The notes: generated by a model from the letters alone, not told the origin. A stretch of DNA of 64,000 nucleotides from Dasypus novemcinctus (GCF_030445035.2 NC_092216.1:16741405-16805404), one strand, 5' to 3'; positions 23,881 through 36,099 are shown, numbered from the stretch's first letter. Numbers and translations are program-made.

Positions 23881-24960
23881 ACTAGTGATTAGGGAAATGT
23901 CAATCAAAACTATAATGAAATATCATTTCATACCTATTTGACTGTTCTTAAGTAGTCAGAAAACTGTAAATGTTGGAGATGATGTGGAGAGCTAGGAACA
24001 CTTCTACACTGTTGGTGGGAATGTAGAATGGTACAGCCACTGTAGAGGAATGTTTGGCTCCTCCTAAGGTAGCTGAATATAGACTTGCCATGGGATCCAG
24101 CCGTGTTATTACTAGGGATATACTGGGAAGAACTGAGAGCAAAGACACTAACAGGCATCACAGCAGCATTATTCACAATTGCCAAAATTTGGAAACAACC
24201 CAGGTGTCCTTCAACTGATGAGTGGATAAACAAATTGCGATGTATACACAGGGTGGAATATTATGAAATGGTAAGAAGAGATGAAGCTGTGAAGCTCATG
24301 ACAACATGGATGAAACAGGAGGACATTATGTTAAGTGAAGAAAGCCAGATATAGAAGGAAAAATACTATATGATTGCACTATTATGAAATAAATGTACTG
24401 TGTAAACTCACAGAGTTAATTACAGTATAGGTCACCAGAAAATAGGAGGGTAGAGAATGGAAAGCTGAGGTTTACTGTGCAGAACTGGTAAAAAGGTTGT
24501 TTGAAAATTGTTGGAAATGAATAGAAATGGTGAAAGTACCATGATGTTTGTAACTAGCAGTGCTCTTGTATGGGTATGACAGTTGTTGAAAGGAAAAGTC
24601 TAAGGTCATGTATATTACTAGAAGGAAAGCTAAAAATTATCACATAGGACTGTATAGTAAAGTAAATTATCACATAAAACACAAATATGGGGAATATTGC
24701 ATATATAAAACTCTTTTTTACAAAATATAAATAAAAACATACTAGAGATAAGGAAAATGAATAGCAGCTACGGAGGGCAGGCAAGACATAGAGAGATTGA
24801 GAGGTGAGTTTTTTTTTAATTGGAATAAATGAAAGTGCTCTGGGAATGATTGGGGTGATGAATGCACAAATATATGATTAAACCAGATACCACTGATTGC
24901 ACTCTTTGGATGGATTTATACTTTATTAATATGTAACAATAAAATTGTTTTGATTAAAAA
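23881..24960 (+). mobile_element. L1 3' UTR, sense
   Basis: Near-complete ancient-type L1 3' region: 'gtggagagctaggaacactt', 'gtgggaatgtagaatggtac', 'cactattcacaatt'-like at 24,168, 'gaaacaacccaggtgtcctt', 'acaacatggatgaaacagga', 'aggtcaccagaaaatagg', then the terminal 'gatgaatgcacaaatatatg' and 'atatgtaacaataaaattgt'. The end near 24,960 serves as the reference for the related copies at 4.9 and 37.3 kb. Confidence 0.8.
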
Positions 24961-25130
24961 ACTTACTTGACAAAACAAAGACTTAAAGTGGCTTGTACAC
25001 TATCACTAGTACCTAAGCTATTATAGCTGCATGAACCACAGGCAGATCAGTTAAACCATGATTCCACTTCACTGACAAAGCAAATGCTTTACTGTTTTTC
25101 CCTCAATATTTCTGTAATAACTAAGAGATG

Positions 25131-25720
25131 AGTTAATTATTGTATAATGTATGAGATAGAGGTCCTCTTTTGTTTTCCTTTGGATATGGATATTCAGATC
25201 GCCCAACACAATTTTTAAAACAGACTGTTATGATTGACCTGGGTTGGCTTAGCCTTATCAAAATTCTTTTGACCATAGATGAATGGGTCTGTTTCTGATC
25301 CATCAATTCTGTTCTATTGGTTTGTCTATTTTTATGCAAATACAACATTTTTACCACTGTAGCTTTTAGGATGTTTCTGGCTACTCAAGGCCCCTTACCA
25401 TTCCAAATACATTTGATATTTGGGTTTTCCTTTTCCATTTCTTTAAATAAGGATGTTGGAATTTTTATCATGATTGCGTTGAATTTGTATACCATTTGGG
25501 TAGAATTTAAATCTCAGTGATAATTAATCTTCCAATCAATGAACACAGAGTATTCATCAATGTATTTAGATCTACTTTGATTGCTTTTAGTAATGCATTA
25601 TGATTTTCTAAGTAAATGCTTTATGTCCTTCTTTAAGTTATTCCTAAATATTTGATTCTTTTGGTCACTATTGTAAACACAGTTTTTTACCCTGACTTCC
25701 TCCCCAAAATGCTCTTTACT
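25131..25720 (-). mobile_element. Antisense L1 ORF2 3' end
   Basis: Reverse-complement L1 from past the reverse transcriptase: 'tcaattctgttctattggtt', 'caaatacaacatttttacca', 'ctgtagcttttaggatgttt', 'attgcgttgaatttgtatac' and 'taatcttccaatcaatgaac' in that order. The 170 bp before it (24,961-25,130) are unassigned. Confidence 0.75.
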
Positions 25721-25940
25721 AGTGTACAATATTACAGATTTTTTAATGTTAATATTCCTTATTTTTAAAGGAGCTTTAGATTATGTAAATGTTACATCAT
25801 CAGAAATACAAGGGATTCCCATATATTCCACTTCCAGCCCTTTCACATTTTCCCCCATTACCAACATTTTTCCATTGGTGTTAATTTGTTACACCCTACA
25901 GATTTTTATATGTTATCTTCCATCCTCCTGAGCCCGTTTC
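25721..25940 (-). mobile_element. Antisense L1 3' terminal tail
   Basis: Insertion of the xenarthran L1 terminus inside the antisense ORF2: 'ctttagattatgtaaatgtt', 'agggattcccatatattcca', 'cattttcccccattaccaac' and 'attgg-gttaatttgtt'. The flanking L1 sequence continues on either side. Confidence 0.6.
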
Positions 25941-27500
25941 TAGAAGTTTTATTGTAGATTTCTCATGACTGTATCATTAGTGAAGAGTAAAAGTTTTATT
26001 TCTTCTTCAATTTTCATGCCTTTTATTTCTTTTTCTTGCTCTACTTGTTCAGCTGTGGGTTTTTCATGCATGCTCTTTATCATGTTGAGAAAATATCCTT
26101 CAATTCTTATCTTTAAAGGTATATTTATCAAGCAAGAATGCTGTCTTTTGTCAAACACTTCTTTGGCTTTAACCAAGACTATCATGGGAATTTTCTCCTT
26201 TGATTTATTAAAGTGGTATGTTATGGTGATTAATTTTCTTGTGATGAACCACCCTTTCATGTCTGGTACAAAACCCATTTGATCAGGATGACTAATTCTT
26301 TTAATGTGCTGTTGGGCTTGTTTAGAGAGCATTTTATTGATTTCTGCCTCATTATTTATTAGGGATAGAGGTCAGTAATTTGGTTTTTGCACAGTGTCTT
26401 TATCTAACTTTGGTATTAGATTATGTTGGCTTTAAGAATGATTTTGGTAGCATTCCTTCCTTATCAATTTTTGGAAGTGTTTGAGTAAGACTGATATTAA
26501 ATGTTCTTAGATTTCTTGGTAGAATTCATCTGTGAAGCCCTCTGGTAATGGACTTTTCATTTTGGGTAGTTGGGTGATGACTATTTCAATATCTTTACTT
26601 GGGCCTGGTTTGCTGAGGTCTTCTATTTCTTCTAGGGCCAGTACAGGCTGTTTGTATTTTCCTAGAAAAATTTCCATTTCATTTACATTGTCTATTTTGT
26701 TGGTGTATAGCAGTTTATAGTATTCTTTTATGATCTCTTTTATTTCTGTGGGGTCAATAGTAATGTCCCCATTTTCATTTCAAATTTGACTTTTCACCAT
26801 CTCTCTTTTCTTCTTTGTCAGTCTAGCTAAGGGCTTATCGATTTTCTTGAAAAACCAACTTTTAGGCTTGTTAATTCTATTGATTTTATTCTCAGTTTTA
26901 TTTCTTCTCTGCTCTTTGTTATTTCATTCCTTCTGCTTTGTGAATAGTTTGCTATTCTTCACCTAGTTGCTCTCAATGTGTAGTTAGGTCCCTGATTTCA
27001 ACTCTTTTATTTTTAATGTAAGCACTGAGGGCTATAAATTTCCCTCTCAGAACTGCATTTGCTGCATTCCATAGGTTCTGCTATGTTGTATTCTCATTTT
27101 CATTCATCTCAAAATATTTTATTTCTTTCACAATTTCTTCTTTGACCAACTGATTAAGAGTGCATTGTTTAACTTCCATATATTTGTGAATTTTCCTTTT
27201 TGCTGCCTATAGTTGATTTCCAACTTTATTCCATTACAATCAGACAAAGAACTTTGTATAAATACTGTTAAGTTTATTTAGATCTGCTTTATGAGTCAAT
27301 ATATGGTCTATCCTGGAGAGAGAACAATGAGCACTTGAGAAGAAGGCATATCCTGCTCTTTGGGGATGCAATGTTGTGTACATATCTATTGGTTTTAGTC
27401 CATTTATCATACCATTCAAGCTCTCTATTTCTTTACTGATCCTTTGTCCAAATGTTCTATCCAATGCTGAGAGTGATGTATTGAGACCTCAGTTAGAGGT
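25941..27500 (-). mobile_element. Antisense L1 ORF2 with RT
   Basis: Antisense ORF2 with a 127-codon open stretch at 25,949-26,332. It includes H-P-D-Q-M-G-F-V-P-D-M (RT motif GFIPGMQ in the family) and a degraded K-A-K-E-V-F-D-K (family AEKAFDK), then jumps from the K-P-T-A motif to Q-E-K-E-I-K-G, so the G-T-R-Q-G-C-P-L-S-P-L and neighbouring block between them has been deleted. The FADD catalytic box reads F-T-N-D. Upstream ORF2 regions follow to about 27,480. Confidence 0.8.
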
Positions 27501-29250
27501 TTTTCATGGTTACTAGGTCATAATGCTGTGGCTCCATTCTGATCGACTGAGCAAACTGCCTACCTGTGGAAGGTACCATATCTCTCCCCAGGAATGAGCC
27601 ATATCACAGTGGGAATGGAGTAGATAAAGGCCCTCATTACTTTTGGGCCATCAAACCTTCCTGCATTCCAAGAAAATCCTACCTCCTAGTCCAACACACC
27701 ACCAAGCCATACACAAGAATTCACTTTTACAACCCTTTATTGACCCAAGACTGTACTCTGGACACTAATCCCCTCCCTATGAACTAATGTTTCCTTACCT
27801 TTTGATGTACTGTAAAAATTCACATCAGTATCTTCCATGAGGGGAACTGAAGTCTCTCTTCAGATACCCACCACGCTCTAAGTCTCTAGCCTATTGGCAA
27901 ACTCCCCTTAGGAGTCTTGTAGGAATCAGAAACTGTGCTTACTGCTGGTCCACATGACCACAGTATAGCTAAGAGCAGCCTCTGCATAGAATCCTGAATT
28001 CTATTTAAATCACTGTAAAAAAAGAAAACAGATAAATCTGAGGCCCAGGAACCTCATGTCATGTCTCCTTAAAGAAATGAGGACATAAACCTTAAACTTC
28101 TCAGTTTAAAACCTAGATTGATATTAATGGCAAAAAGTTACTTCATAGCAATGAAACCTGCCTAAAATTCTCCTCGATGTACATATTCAAGGGGTAATAA
28201 TAACAAGTTACCTTAATTCCATTGGGTAGCTTCAGTTTTCATTTTAAAAATGGAAAAAATAATTTGCTTCTACTGCTAAAGTAAAATAAAATCTTCCTAG
28301 TAAAAGTGTAGGAGTAAAAAGCAAAGTAATAAAAAGTTAAGTTCATTTGATATGTAACACATTGCACTGGAAATGTTTAAGGTATACAAAAATCAAGAGA
28401 TAGACTTCAGCATTGTCAAACTCTCTTGTACATTCAAACCAGGCCTTGAATACATTGCAGGTTCCCTCTCTATATGAGTTATTCACTAGATTGGTCACTG
28501 ACCCCTCAAACAAGAAAGATATTTACTATATCTCTGGTTGTGCTTCTGAAGTTGATGAAAACTATGTTGCAGTTTCAAACTCCTGAAGCAGCCAATGGGG
28601 GCTCAATATAGCAAAACGTGCCATGGATACCACCTCCAAACTTGCACTGTTTCATAGTGTCAAAGAATGCTATGTATCAGGCCAGTAAAATACTGAAATT
28701 ACCTTCTTAGTTTCTCTCTAGGATCAACAATATTGTGGCTTGCTCACTGTGTGAAAGACATATCAAGTGAAGCCATAGTTAACCAGAGTTCTGCAAGTAG
28801 AGCTTAATTGCAAATTGGCATTATGGCCGGCTCCTGTGGAGAGATAACATGTAAGGTATTGCCAATCTGAAACTTGAATTTATTAATTGGAGTTCAAAGA
28901 GAAACTTATGCATTTAGTAGTACATTAATTAGCATTAAGTATTGTACCTGTATCCTGTTCTAAATATATGCCTGATGATTACAGTGTTATCTTTTCTATT
29001 AGATCCTGTGCAGAGGGACATTAAACATGTTAAAAGTCCTGGTAAACATCATTTTCTAAGTAACTAATGAATGTGCTTAGCCCAGGTCTCCCTCATAGCC
29101 CTTATTCAAGTTAATGGAATATTCAGCTTGGTGCACTAATCCTGAATGAAATCATCGGTCCAGGAAAGTGCCAGCTCACCAAAAGCACCTTGTGGAATGT
29201 ACAAGTGCCAGTCATTGGATGGCCTGACATGCCTCTTTGAGAACAAAAGC
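27501..29250 (+). other. Unassigned, probable ERV interior
   Basis: No named family is recognisable. The position, just upstream of an envelope transmembrane remnant and an LTR in the same orientation, suggests decayed retroviral interior, but I see no gag, protease or pol motif. A 73-codon frame at 27,566-27,787 has no known match to me. Confidence 0.3.
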
Positions 29251-29256
29251 TAAATA

Positions 29257-29727
29257 GTGTCTGTATCAAAATCAGCTGTTTCCACTAACTCTAGCTCAAA
29301 GTCTACTGCTAGGGGAGAACAAACCAAACATCCCTTAAAAATCCTTGCCTGTTTTCTTTTGAAAAAGGCAGTGTCCCTTCTCATCCCTCTCTTAACTGCT
29401 TTAGGCATAACTGCCACTGTTGAAAATTGGGGTTGGCAATCTATACAAAATCTAATGATCTATTTCAATTACTCCCTAGAAATAACTAACAGCATAAATG
29501 AAACCAGTCATGCCTTAAAAGCTCTAAAACAGCAAGCAAACTCTCTTGCAGCTATGGTGATGCAAAATCATAGGACACTTAAAATGCTAACTGCAGCACA
29601 GGGAAGGGTTTGTCCTTTCCTTAAGGAAAAATGCAATCTCTATGTAAATTACTCTAAAATAGTCCCAAACAGTATTCAAAACCTGGAAAATAAACCCAAG
29701 GATGTCAGGGAAATGCAGCCTTTATAA
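29257..29727 (+). pseudogene. ERV envelope transmembrane remnant
   Basis: A 156-codon frame open from a stop just upstream; its first codon is GTG and the first ATG is well inside, so it has no proper start. It resembles the transmembrane subunit of gammaretrovirus-type endogenous envelopes: a hydrophobic stretch at residues 29-55, like a degraded fusion peptide, then a heptad helix, a Q-N-H-R-T-L-type segment at the place of the family's conserved helix, and a CX6C disulfide loop at about 119-126. The usual second cysteine of a CX6CC motif is replaced by asparagine. The surface subunit and membrane anchor are not recognisable. It is a broken old viral copy, not a working envelope gene. Confidence 0.65.
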
Positions 29728-29997
29728 ACACCTGGCCTTTTCTACTCCTGTGGTCCGGTGTCCTCTCAGTAGGACCACATATGCTCAAAATTCTAATTAA
29801 GTTTATTTTTCCCAGGATCAACATCTTGTTAGCCATATGGGGACTTCATCCATCTTCATACAGGATACCAGATTCGTCTTCCTCCAGTCAAGATAGAGAA
29901 GCAGGAGAGTTCTACACCTTGTCAGGTAGGGTCTGTGAGCCCCTAATCAGCAGGAAGTAGCTACAGAAGAAAGAACATCTTCCTTCAGCAAAACTCT

Positions 29998-30420
29998 CTG
30001 AGGGGGGGAATGAAGCAGGCTGGTAAGATAGGGAATTAATAGATAGAACTGGAACCTGGCAAAGAGTCCACGTGGACATCAGTAACCCCCAAGATGGCTG
30101 CTGGAAGACCCCCACCCCCAAGACTCTGTTATCCAGAACAAAGACTTCCTTGGTGCAACCTTATTCAGCACTTCTGCAAGTGCAGTATGTTGATTTGTGA
30201 GTTAACCTTTCCCTGCACAGGTGGTTCAACATGATTTCCCTCTGTTACCTGAGAGTGCTAGAAAAGAGTCATCCTGCTAATGTAATAGTAATTGAATCCT
30301 GCCAATTATGCCATAATTTTCTGCTAGATAAAAGCTTTCTATATAGATATATGAGTAGAGAGAGAGAGATTGATATAATTATTCAATTAACTCAAGCATA
30401 AGAAAGACATGCATGACATT
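29998..30420 (+). mobile_element. ERV purine tract and 3' LTR
   Basis: A polypurine tract ('gagggggggaa', 29,999-30,010) is directly followed by TG at 30,011 ('tgaagcaggctggtaagata'), the expected structure of an LTR start. The body contains 'aagatggctgctggaagacc' and 'ccaagactctgttatccaga'. The right end is unclear; an AATAAA lies at about 30,628. It fits an ERV1-type provirus with the envelope remnant upstream. No matching 5' LTR is visible in the window. Confidence 0.55.
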
Positions 30421-30437
30421 TATTTATTTATTTATAA
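30421..30437 (+). repeat. (TTTA)n short tract
   Basis: Four copies of a TTTA unit, preceded at 30,356-30,369 by a short GA tract. Confidence 0.8.
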
Positions 30438-30959
30438 ACTTTGGTTAATATTTGGGAGCATATAAAATAGGGAAAGGATTGTCTACAAACAGGGGTCCAA
30501 CTGCTACATCATAATCCTTTATGATGTAGATATGAGCTCACCAAATTGGGGACCCACTGACATACCTGGCTCTCCAGGGGACACACCAACATACCTGGCC
30601 CACCTCTGGCCAGAGTCCCAAATGGATGAAAAATAAATTTGTATATACATATCTAGTTTAATAAGTTTATCTTGACAATTAGATTGAGAGACAAGAATTC
30701 CACAATCAGTGAAAAGATGAAATCATCATTGAAGAGACTCACAAAATAAGAGAGAAATAGAAGAGTCTTAATAAAAACTCCCCAACATCTATCTCAGGCT
30801 GGGAAGCCCCAAGTCAGCAGCCAAAACCAGAGTCTTGAGTGAAAGCAACACCTGTGCAGAGCACCCTCTGCCAGGGTGGACTTCACTGTCCTGACCAGGG
30901 CCTGTCCCTTTCATTTGGCTCATAATCAATGAAATTGATACGATAGATGCCAACTTGAG
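30438..30959. other. Unassigned, LTR tail or flank
   Basis: Contains 'aatagggaaaggattgtcta' and paired copies of a 'cctggc' phrase at 30,565 and 30,595 ('acatacctggctctccagg', 'acatacctggcccacctct'). Possibly the remainder of the LTR. No gene is visible. Confidence 0.3.
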
Positions 30960-31575
30960 GGGGCTGCGTCAGTTCCCAAGGAAGTGTCCAGCTTTCCCAG
31001 GAAGGAACACAAAACTCCCTGGGCAGTACTTCCCAAGGTTCACGTGTTAATTCCTGAGAAAGTGTCCAGCCTTCCCAGGGAGGACCATAATCCTCCCTGG
31101 GCACTACTTTGCAAGGTCTGTGCACCAGTCCCCAAGAAAGTGTCCAGCCTTCCCAGGTAAGACCACAATACTCCCTGGGCACTACTTTGCAAGGTCTGTG
31201 TGCCAGTCCCCAAGAAAGTGTCCAGCCTTCCCAGGGAAGACCACAATACTCCCTGGGCACTACTTTGCAAGGTCTATGTGCCAGTCCTCAAGAAAGTGCC
31301 CAGCCTTCCAAGGGAGGACCACAATTCTCCCTGGATACTACTTTGCAAGGTCTATGTGCCAGTTCTCAAGAAAGTGTCCAGCCTTCCAAGGGAGGACCAT
31401 AATTCTCCCTGGGCACTACTTTGCAAGGTCTATGTGCCAGTCCTCAAGAAAGTGTCCAGCTTTCCCAGGGAAGACCACAATTCTCCCTGGGCACTACTTT
31501 GCAAGGTCTATGTGCCAGTCCTCAAGAAAGTGTCCAGCCTTCCCAGGGAAGACCACAATATTCCCTGGAGTGCAC
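30960..31575 (+). repeat. 78-bp-period minisatellite, about 8 units
   Basis: Tandem array with a 78-bp period. The anchor 'gcactactttgcaaggtct' occurs at 31,101, 31,179 and 31,257 and at the same spacing onwards, with 'agaaagtgtccagccttccc' in each unit. The first two units are the most diverged; the later six differ by only a few bases. Because 78 is 26 codons, several frames on both strands stay open across the array (the longest 177 codons). These are a by-product of the period and show no protein family. Confidence 0.9.
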
Positions 31576-31739
31576 CCTATCTGTTATTTGTCAGAAAACA
31601 CATTTGGCAATGTGCTCACTGTTCTAGTTCTCATTAATCCCTCTGAAATATGAAAAGTACCGACCAGTGAGGCACTGGTGTCCTGATTAACAAAGCCTTC
31701 TGCGTGATTTTTCACTTCTAGGTTTACTCATTAAAATTT

Positions 31740-32930
31740 TTCCACGTACTGGGGGGTGAGTTCAAAGAATTCACAGACAAACAAAAACTGACAGAATATC
31801 TTACTAAAGGACAAGAAATACAAAAGATACTAAAGAGAGTTCTGCAGTCAGAAAGGGAAAAAAAAAAAAAAAACCAAACAAACATGGACCAGAGACTTGG
31901 AGAAGAGTTTAAAAATGAAGATTAGGAAGTATAAATTAAAGTGTATCTGCTAACGGACTCCAAAAGCACATTAAAAAGAATCACACATCACAAGTGGGTT
32001 TTATCCAAGGTATGTAAGGGTAGTTCAACACATGACAATCATTTAGTGTATTTAACCACACTGAAAATTTGATGAAAAAGAAACATATGATCCTCTCAAT
32101 TGATGTAGAAAAGGCATTTGACAAAATATAACACACTTCCTTGATGAAAACACTCCAAAAGATAGGGATAAAAAGAAGCTTTCTCAATAAAGGAAAGGGC
32201 TTGTAGGAAAAACCTACAACTAGTATTGTACTCTACGTAGAAAGACTGAAAGCTTTCCTACCATGATCAGGAACAAGGCAAGGATGCCCACTCTCACCAT
32301 TATTATTGAATTGTGTGCTAGAAAATTGAATGGGAGCAATTAGGCTAGATAAGAAATAAAAAGGCACAAATATAGGAAAGAGAGAAGTAAAACTTTCACT
32401 ATTCCCTTGCGATATGATCATATACTTAGAGAATCCTTAAAAATCCACAACAAAGCTTCTAGAATTAATAGATGAGTTCAATAAAGTGGTGGGATATAAG
32501 ATTAATATGCAAAAATCAATAGCTGTTCTATATGCTTCTGAAATGCAATCTGAGGCAGAAATCAGAAAAAAAATCCATTTTTAATAATGGCTAAAAGAAT
32601 CAAATCTTGAGGATTAAAGTTATCCAAGTACATAAAGAACCTGTATTCAGAAAATTACAAAACTTTGCTACAAGAAACTGAAGACTAAAATAAATGGAAG
32701 GACATTCCATATTCATGGACTAGAATCTAAATATTGTTAAGATGATAATTCTATCCAAACTGATTTAGAGAGCCATGCAATTCCAATCAAAATCTTAATA
32801 ATCCTTTTTGCATAAATCAAAATTCCAATAATCTAATTTATTTGGAGGAGTAAAGGGCCCCAAATAGCCAAAATAACTTTTAAAAGAAGGTATGAGCCAT
32901 CTGCCATAAATTCCAGTATTAAAAAATGAA
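31740..32930 (+). mobile_element. L1 ORF2 remnant, sense
   Basis: Sense reverse-transcriptase region: a G-F-I-Q-G-M-like motif near 31,995, 'atcctctcaattgatgtaga' with 'aaaggcatttgacaaaat' near 32,090 (the family I-D-AEKAFDK block), and the region around 32,270 with 'caaggatgcccactctcacc' (R-x-G-C-P-L-S-P). It continues to 32,930. Stops and shifts are frequent. Confidence 0.8.
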
Positions 32931-32939
32931 GAATATTAT

Positions 32940-34060
32940 AAAGCTTTGTCTTTGACATTTTGTCTTTCATCTCTGGAGTTCAGTGCCATGTCAGTGGATC
33001 CTACTTTGGAATTCATGTGCCTGAGTTTGATGGCGTTGGACTCCAACATGTCCTTTCTACACATGCCTCTTCTGATACTTTTACTGAACCTGTGGTTGTT
33101 GCTAGGGTTGTTGAATACTCAGGAGACTTGAATCTCTGAATTGCCCATATGCCAGCTGGGCCCTGAGCCTCTGGGCAACTCCTCTGGTTTGTTGGACATT
33201 CCCAGGTCAGCTAACAGGCAGGTGAAGATGGTCAACCACCATACCAGGGAACCGAGCGTGCCTACAACTGCAAGCAGAATTGCAATCAACATCGATGTGG
33301 AATCTAAGCCCCCTCTCAATATAGAGGTGGAGTGGACATTACCAACCCAGTTTCCACAGGACAGTGGAATAAAATATGGATTAGAGTTGACTTATTGATA
33401 TTGTGCTATGGGACTATTGTGACCGGCAATGGATGAAATTGTAGTATTGATGTGGAGAAAGTGGCCACAATAGTTGCTGAGAGCAGGGAGAAGGAAGAGG
33501 AGTTGTAATATGGGGGCATTTTTGGGACTTGGACTCATCTTAAATGATATTGTGGAACAGATGCTGGACATTACACATCCTGCTATAATCCACTGAATGT
33601 CCTGGGTGAGAGTACAATCTATAATGTAAACCACTTTACATGTGGAGCAGCAGTGCTCCAAAATGTATTCAACAAATGCAGTGAATGTGCCATGATGATC
33701 AAAGAGGTTGTTGACGTGGGAGGAGTGGGATGAGGGGGTGGGGTGGGAAGTATATGGGAACCTGTTATACTTTTGAATGTAACATTTTCTCTGATTAGGT
33801 ATCTTCAAAAAATACAATTTAAAAATTTGATGGGGTTGGACGGGTGGGGAGTGGGGTGTATGGGAAGCTCCTATGTTTTTTAATGTAACATTTTCTATGA
33901 TCTAGGTATCTTCAAAAATATACAGTTAAAAAATTGAAAGGGATGGAGGGTTGGGAGTGGGATATATGGGAACCTCTTATGCTTTTTAATGTTACATTTT
34001 GCATGATCCTTTTTAATTTTAAGAAAGATAATTTAAAAAATAATAAACTAAAATAAATAA
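32940..34060 (+). mobile_element. L1-type 3' end with triplicated tail
   Basis: The most complete sense copy of this 3' region in the window (32,940-33,830), continuing from the ORF2 fragment. It holds 'gatggcgttggactccaaca', 'gtgcctacaactgcaagcag', 'aagccccctctcaatataga', 'gggggcatttttgggacttg' and 'gcagtgctccaaaatgtatt'. Its last ~110 bp then occur twice more, at about 33,832-33,940 and 33,941-34,050, each with 'tttttaatgt-acatttt' and an A-rich end. Confidence 0.75.
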
Positions 34061-34404
34061 AGTAAAAAAGGAAAGACAGAGGGTATGTTATGCGCCCCTG
34101 AAGAAGGGCAGGATGGTCAGGCTAGTGATTGAAAGCTCCCTAAAATCAAGACTCTTTGCTAGCCCTCTGCCCAGTGACAATGCCTGTAATATCAGGACAA
34201 TCAGAGTAGAATTGGGATTCAGGTGTGGGTTGGGGCTGGCCTGCTGAATGTCAGGCTCAGGCACTGGGACCATGCTCCTGCACATTTGCACAGTGTAGAA
34301 GAAAAGGCCAGTCCTCTGATACTTTTTCCCACCTGACTACCCCTAGGTCTATCTCCTCCATCTTGAGCATCTGGCTTTATGAATTCTCAGCATTTCTTTT
34401 TTTT
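34061..34404. other. Unassigned between L1 copies
   Basis: A normal-GC segment of about 340 bp with no recognised repeat or exon. Confidence 0.35.
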
Positions 34405-35990
34405 TTTTTAATTATTTATTTTTAAAAATTACATTAAAAAAATATGAGGTCCCATTCAACCCCACCGCCCCCACCCCCCACTCCCCCCACAGCAACACTC
34501 TCTTCCCTCATTGTGCACCTGGTAAGTACATCTCTGAGTATCGCTGCACCCCTAGTCAATGGTACACATCATAGCCCACACTCTCCCATGTTCCATCCAG
34601 TGGGCCCTGGGGGGCTCTACAATGTCCCGTAATTTTCCGTGAAGCACCACCCAGGACATCTCCTCGTCCCGAAAACGCCTCCACATCTCATCTCTTCCTC
34701 CCATTCCCCAAACCCAGCAGCCACTATTGCTACCCTTCCCACACCCATTCCACATTTTCTCTGTGGACATTGGATTGGTTGTGTCCATTGCACATCTATG
34801 TCAAGTGGGGGCTTAGAATCCACATGGATACTGGATGCACTCCTCCTGCTTTCAGTTGTAGACACTCTAGGCTCCATGGTGTGGTGGTTGACCTTCTTCA
34901 ACTCGATGTTAGCTGAGTGGGGTAAGTCCAATAAATCAAAGTGTAGGAGCTGAAGTCTGTTGAGGTTCTGGGCCTGGGTGTCATATTATCAGTCCAGAGA
35001 TTCAAATCCCCTAAATATATCTAAAACCCCAGCACCAACTACAATTCCATTAAAGTAGCATGCAAGTCTTGTGAAAAGAGATCCCCTCTGAGTCCAATTC
35101 CATCACGCAGAAACACCAGTTCCAGAGAAGGGCCATCTGCCATGGCAGTGAACCCCATCTGCCATGATCATAGAACCCGTGGGTCTCTTTATTCCTCAAA
35201 AGAACCAATACTTGGGGTTGTATCTACTTTATCTGTCTCTCAGACTCTGCTCATTTGTGCATAAGGGCATTCCTTCTGACAGCCTCCAGACTCTTTTTTA
35301 GAGACTCATAGCCTTATATTCTCATTTCTCTTTTCCATTTCCCCCTTACATTAGGTCAAACAGCATTTTGAAGTCATGTTATTATATGTAGACAGGGATT
35401 TTCTGCTGATCCGTGTTGAACCTTTAATTCAAGGTCCTTTTCTAGTTGCATCTTCAGCTGATATGTGGTAGTGATCCCTCGGTGCCAGGGAGGCTCATCC
35501 CCGGGTGTCATGTCCCACGCTGGGGGGACTGCACTGCATTTACATGCTGAGTTTGGCTGTGAGAGTGGCCACATTTGAGTATCATGAAGGCCGTCAGGAG
35601 GAAACTCCCAGGCACAGTGCTACTCTAGACCTTATTCTTATTGGAGGTGTATAGGCTCAAAAGCATAGCCATAAGTATCAGGAGCCCACTGTTGGGCCCT
35701 CCTTCCTTCCTGGTTCTTGCTGTTGCACCTGGGGAACTGCCGCTGCTCCCCAGGGTCCACAACAGTGACCCCTCGGCCAGGGGCCCAGTACCGCCCCCCC
35801 CCCCAGCTATTGTTTTTAATTGTTTCCACTATGAGTATATCTAGACATTACTATATACCCTGGGCATATGCCCTGGCAATTAGTCTGGCAGGGGCTCAGA
35901 GCTAGAGAGTGAGGGAGTCTTGCCTTCTCCCCATCCTGCTCTCCCCTGAGAGAGGAGAGAGACCATCAGCTAGTGAGCGAGGAAGGCTCC
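34405..35990 (-). mobile_element. Antisense L1 3' UTR, long copy
   Basis: Starts with a reversed A-tail (T-run at 34,397-34,410) and continues through 'caccccccactccccccaca', 'tcaagtgggggcttagaatc', 'ggttgaccttcttcaactcg' and further upstream UTR: 'ggtgccagggaggctcatcc', 'gctgagtttggctgtgagag'. It lacks any coding part. The landmarks it shares with 39.2-41.3 kb show that the family has a 3' UTR of at least 1.5 kb. A C-run of 10 lies at 35,794. Confidence 0.7.
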
Positions 35991-36099
35991 AGCTGGTCCT
36001 ATTGATGTCTAATCCCAGACCCTACAAGTGCCAAGGGCTTCCTGGGCTTAGTGGGGAGGAAATATTTGGGGACCCAGGAGAGTGAATGAAGTTCTGTAT

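Noticed and set aside
25949..26332. 127-codon minus-strand frame as a host gene
   Set aside because: It is L1 reverse-transcriptase sequence with an internal deletion.
30960..31575. CRISPR-like array
   Set aside because: The whole 78-bp unit is repeated with no unique spacers, in a mammalian genome.
31120..31653. 177-codon frame as a repeat protein gene
   Set aside because: The frame follows from a 78-bp tandem period, and comparable frames exist on both strands; no coding bias or family.
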